From the NCBI RefSeq assembly GCF_001648775.1, contig NZ_LVEJ01000007.1, forward strand, positions 88,228 to 152,227: a DNA stretch of 64,000 nucleotides. The letters are read 5' to 3'. Source of the DNA: Pseudomonas fluorescens (lineage in GTDB: Bacteria > Pseudomonadota > Gammaproteobacteria > Pseudomonadales > Pseudomonadaceae). This document shows positions 63,769 through 64,000 of this stretch, piece after piece. A program made the position numbers and the translations under genes. Below the pieces are notes generated by a model. It did not search any database. It was given only the letters and a program-made list of their open reading frames with translations, and was not told the DNA's origin. The first letter of the stretch is position 1; every line of letters starts with the position of its first letter.

Positions 63769-64000
63769 TCTTCGCGAGCAGGCTCGCTCCCACAGTGGAA
63801 TTGAGTGCAGCCAGCAAAAGATTGGTCGGCTGTCAGACCGCCTTCGCGAGCAAGCTCGCTCCCACAGTGGAACTGAGTACACCTGCAAAAAACAGGTCGG
63901 CTGTCAGGCCGCCTTCGCGAGCAGGCTCGCTCCCACAGTGGAATTGAGTGCACCCAGCAAAAGATTGGTCGGCTGTCAGATCGCCTTCGCGAGCAAGCTC
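63769..64000. repeat. Tandem direct array of REP units, about 72-bp period
   Basis: Four REP cores in one orientation begin at 63771, 63843, 63914 and 63986, the last cut by the window edge. The spacers are near-identical (GTGGAATTGAGTGCA...CAGCAAAAGATTGGTCGGCTGTCAG). Unlike the inverted pairs elsewhere, this looks like amplification of one REP plus spacer unit. Confidence 0.93.

Noticed and set aside
63769..64000. CRISPR array
   Set aside because: The units are about 72 bp, spacers are near-identical rather than unique, and the repeat is the REP palindrome; there are no cas genes.

Overview
The window is a stretch of chromosome from a Pseudomonas of the fluorescens group. The evidence is the GC-rich coding sequence, the dozen or so copies of the Pseudomonas REP palindrome (core GCGAGC-NN-GCTCGC, usually in inverted pairs between genes), and gene sets typical of that group: arsRCH, cynR/cynS/cynT, acnB, miaE, a serralysin protease and a complete type VI secretion locus. 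Nearly all genes are chromosomal housekeeping or niche-adaptation genes. I see no tRNA, rRNA, CRISPR array, integrase or transposase.

Layout. 1-500: edge sequence and a tandem REP array. 508-2036: DUF4287, acetyltransferase and a diverged DapF paralogue in one leftward operon. 2185-5113: leftward arsR-arsC-arsH followed by an MFS transporter. 5323-9762: a LysR regulator divergent from a GMC oxidoreductase, then an MHS-type MFS transporter. 9816-14653: DUF427 protein, a serralysin without its usual secretion genes, topoisomerase III behind a LexA-like box, and an acetyltransferase. 15164-18191: a small conserved protein, then the cyanate system (cynR divergent from cynS, a DUF2790 protein and cynT). 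18271-23921: ProA-like dehydrogenase, glutaminase, GFA-family protein and a TonB-dependent receptor. 24055-28420: RstBA-like two-component pair, miaE, a universal stress protein with an ANR-type promoter, and a DUF1289 protein. 28850-34742: acnB, SulP transporter, serine/threonine-type permease. 34976-39288: accessory small genes, tautomerase, isochorismatase-like hydrolase, two small secreted proteins and a 2-hydroxyacid dehydrogenase.

39285-60554 is a type VI secretion system whose order matches the H3-type loci of Pseudomonas. A leftward operon tssJ-tssK-tssL-tssM-tssA makes the membrane complex and baseplate connection. A rightward operon tssB-tssC-hcp-tssE-tssF-tssG-clpV makes the sheath, tube, baseplate and disassembly ATPase. 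It continues into two unusual lower-GC genes, vgrG and a MORN-repeat YwqK-like protein, with a DUF4280 PAAR-like spike-tip gene facing them. The two genes between clpV and vgrG are the most interesting part of the window. One carries a nuclease-like H/N motif block and looks like a candidate secreted toxin. The other has a degenerate Nudix-like helix and a four-cysteine cluster.

60746-63575 holds a phosphotransferase/SDR pair linked to acyl-CoA metabolism, a TRIC/UPF0126 channel and a small proline-rich lipoprotein. The window ends inside a second tandem REP array.
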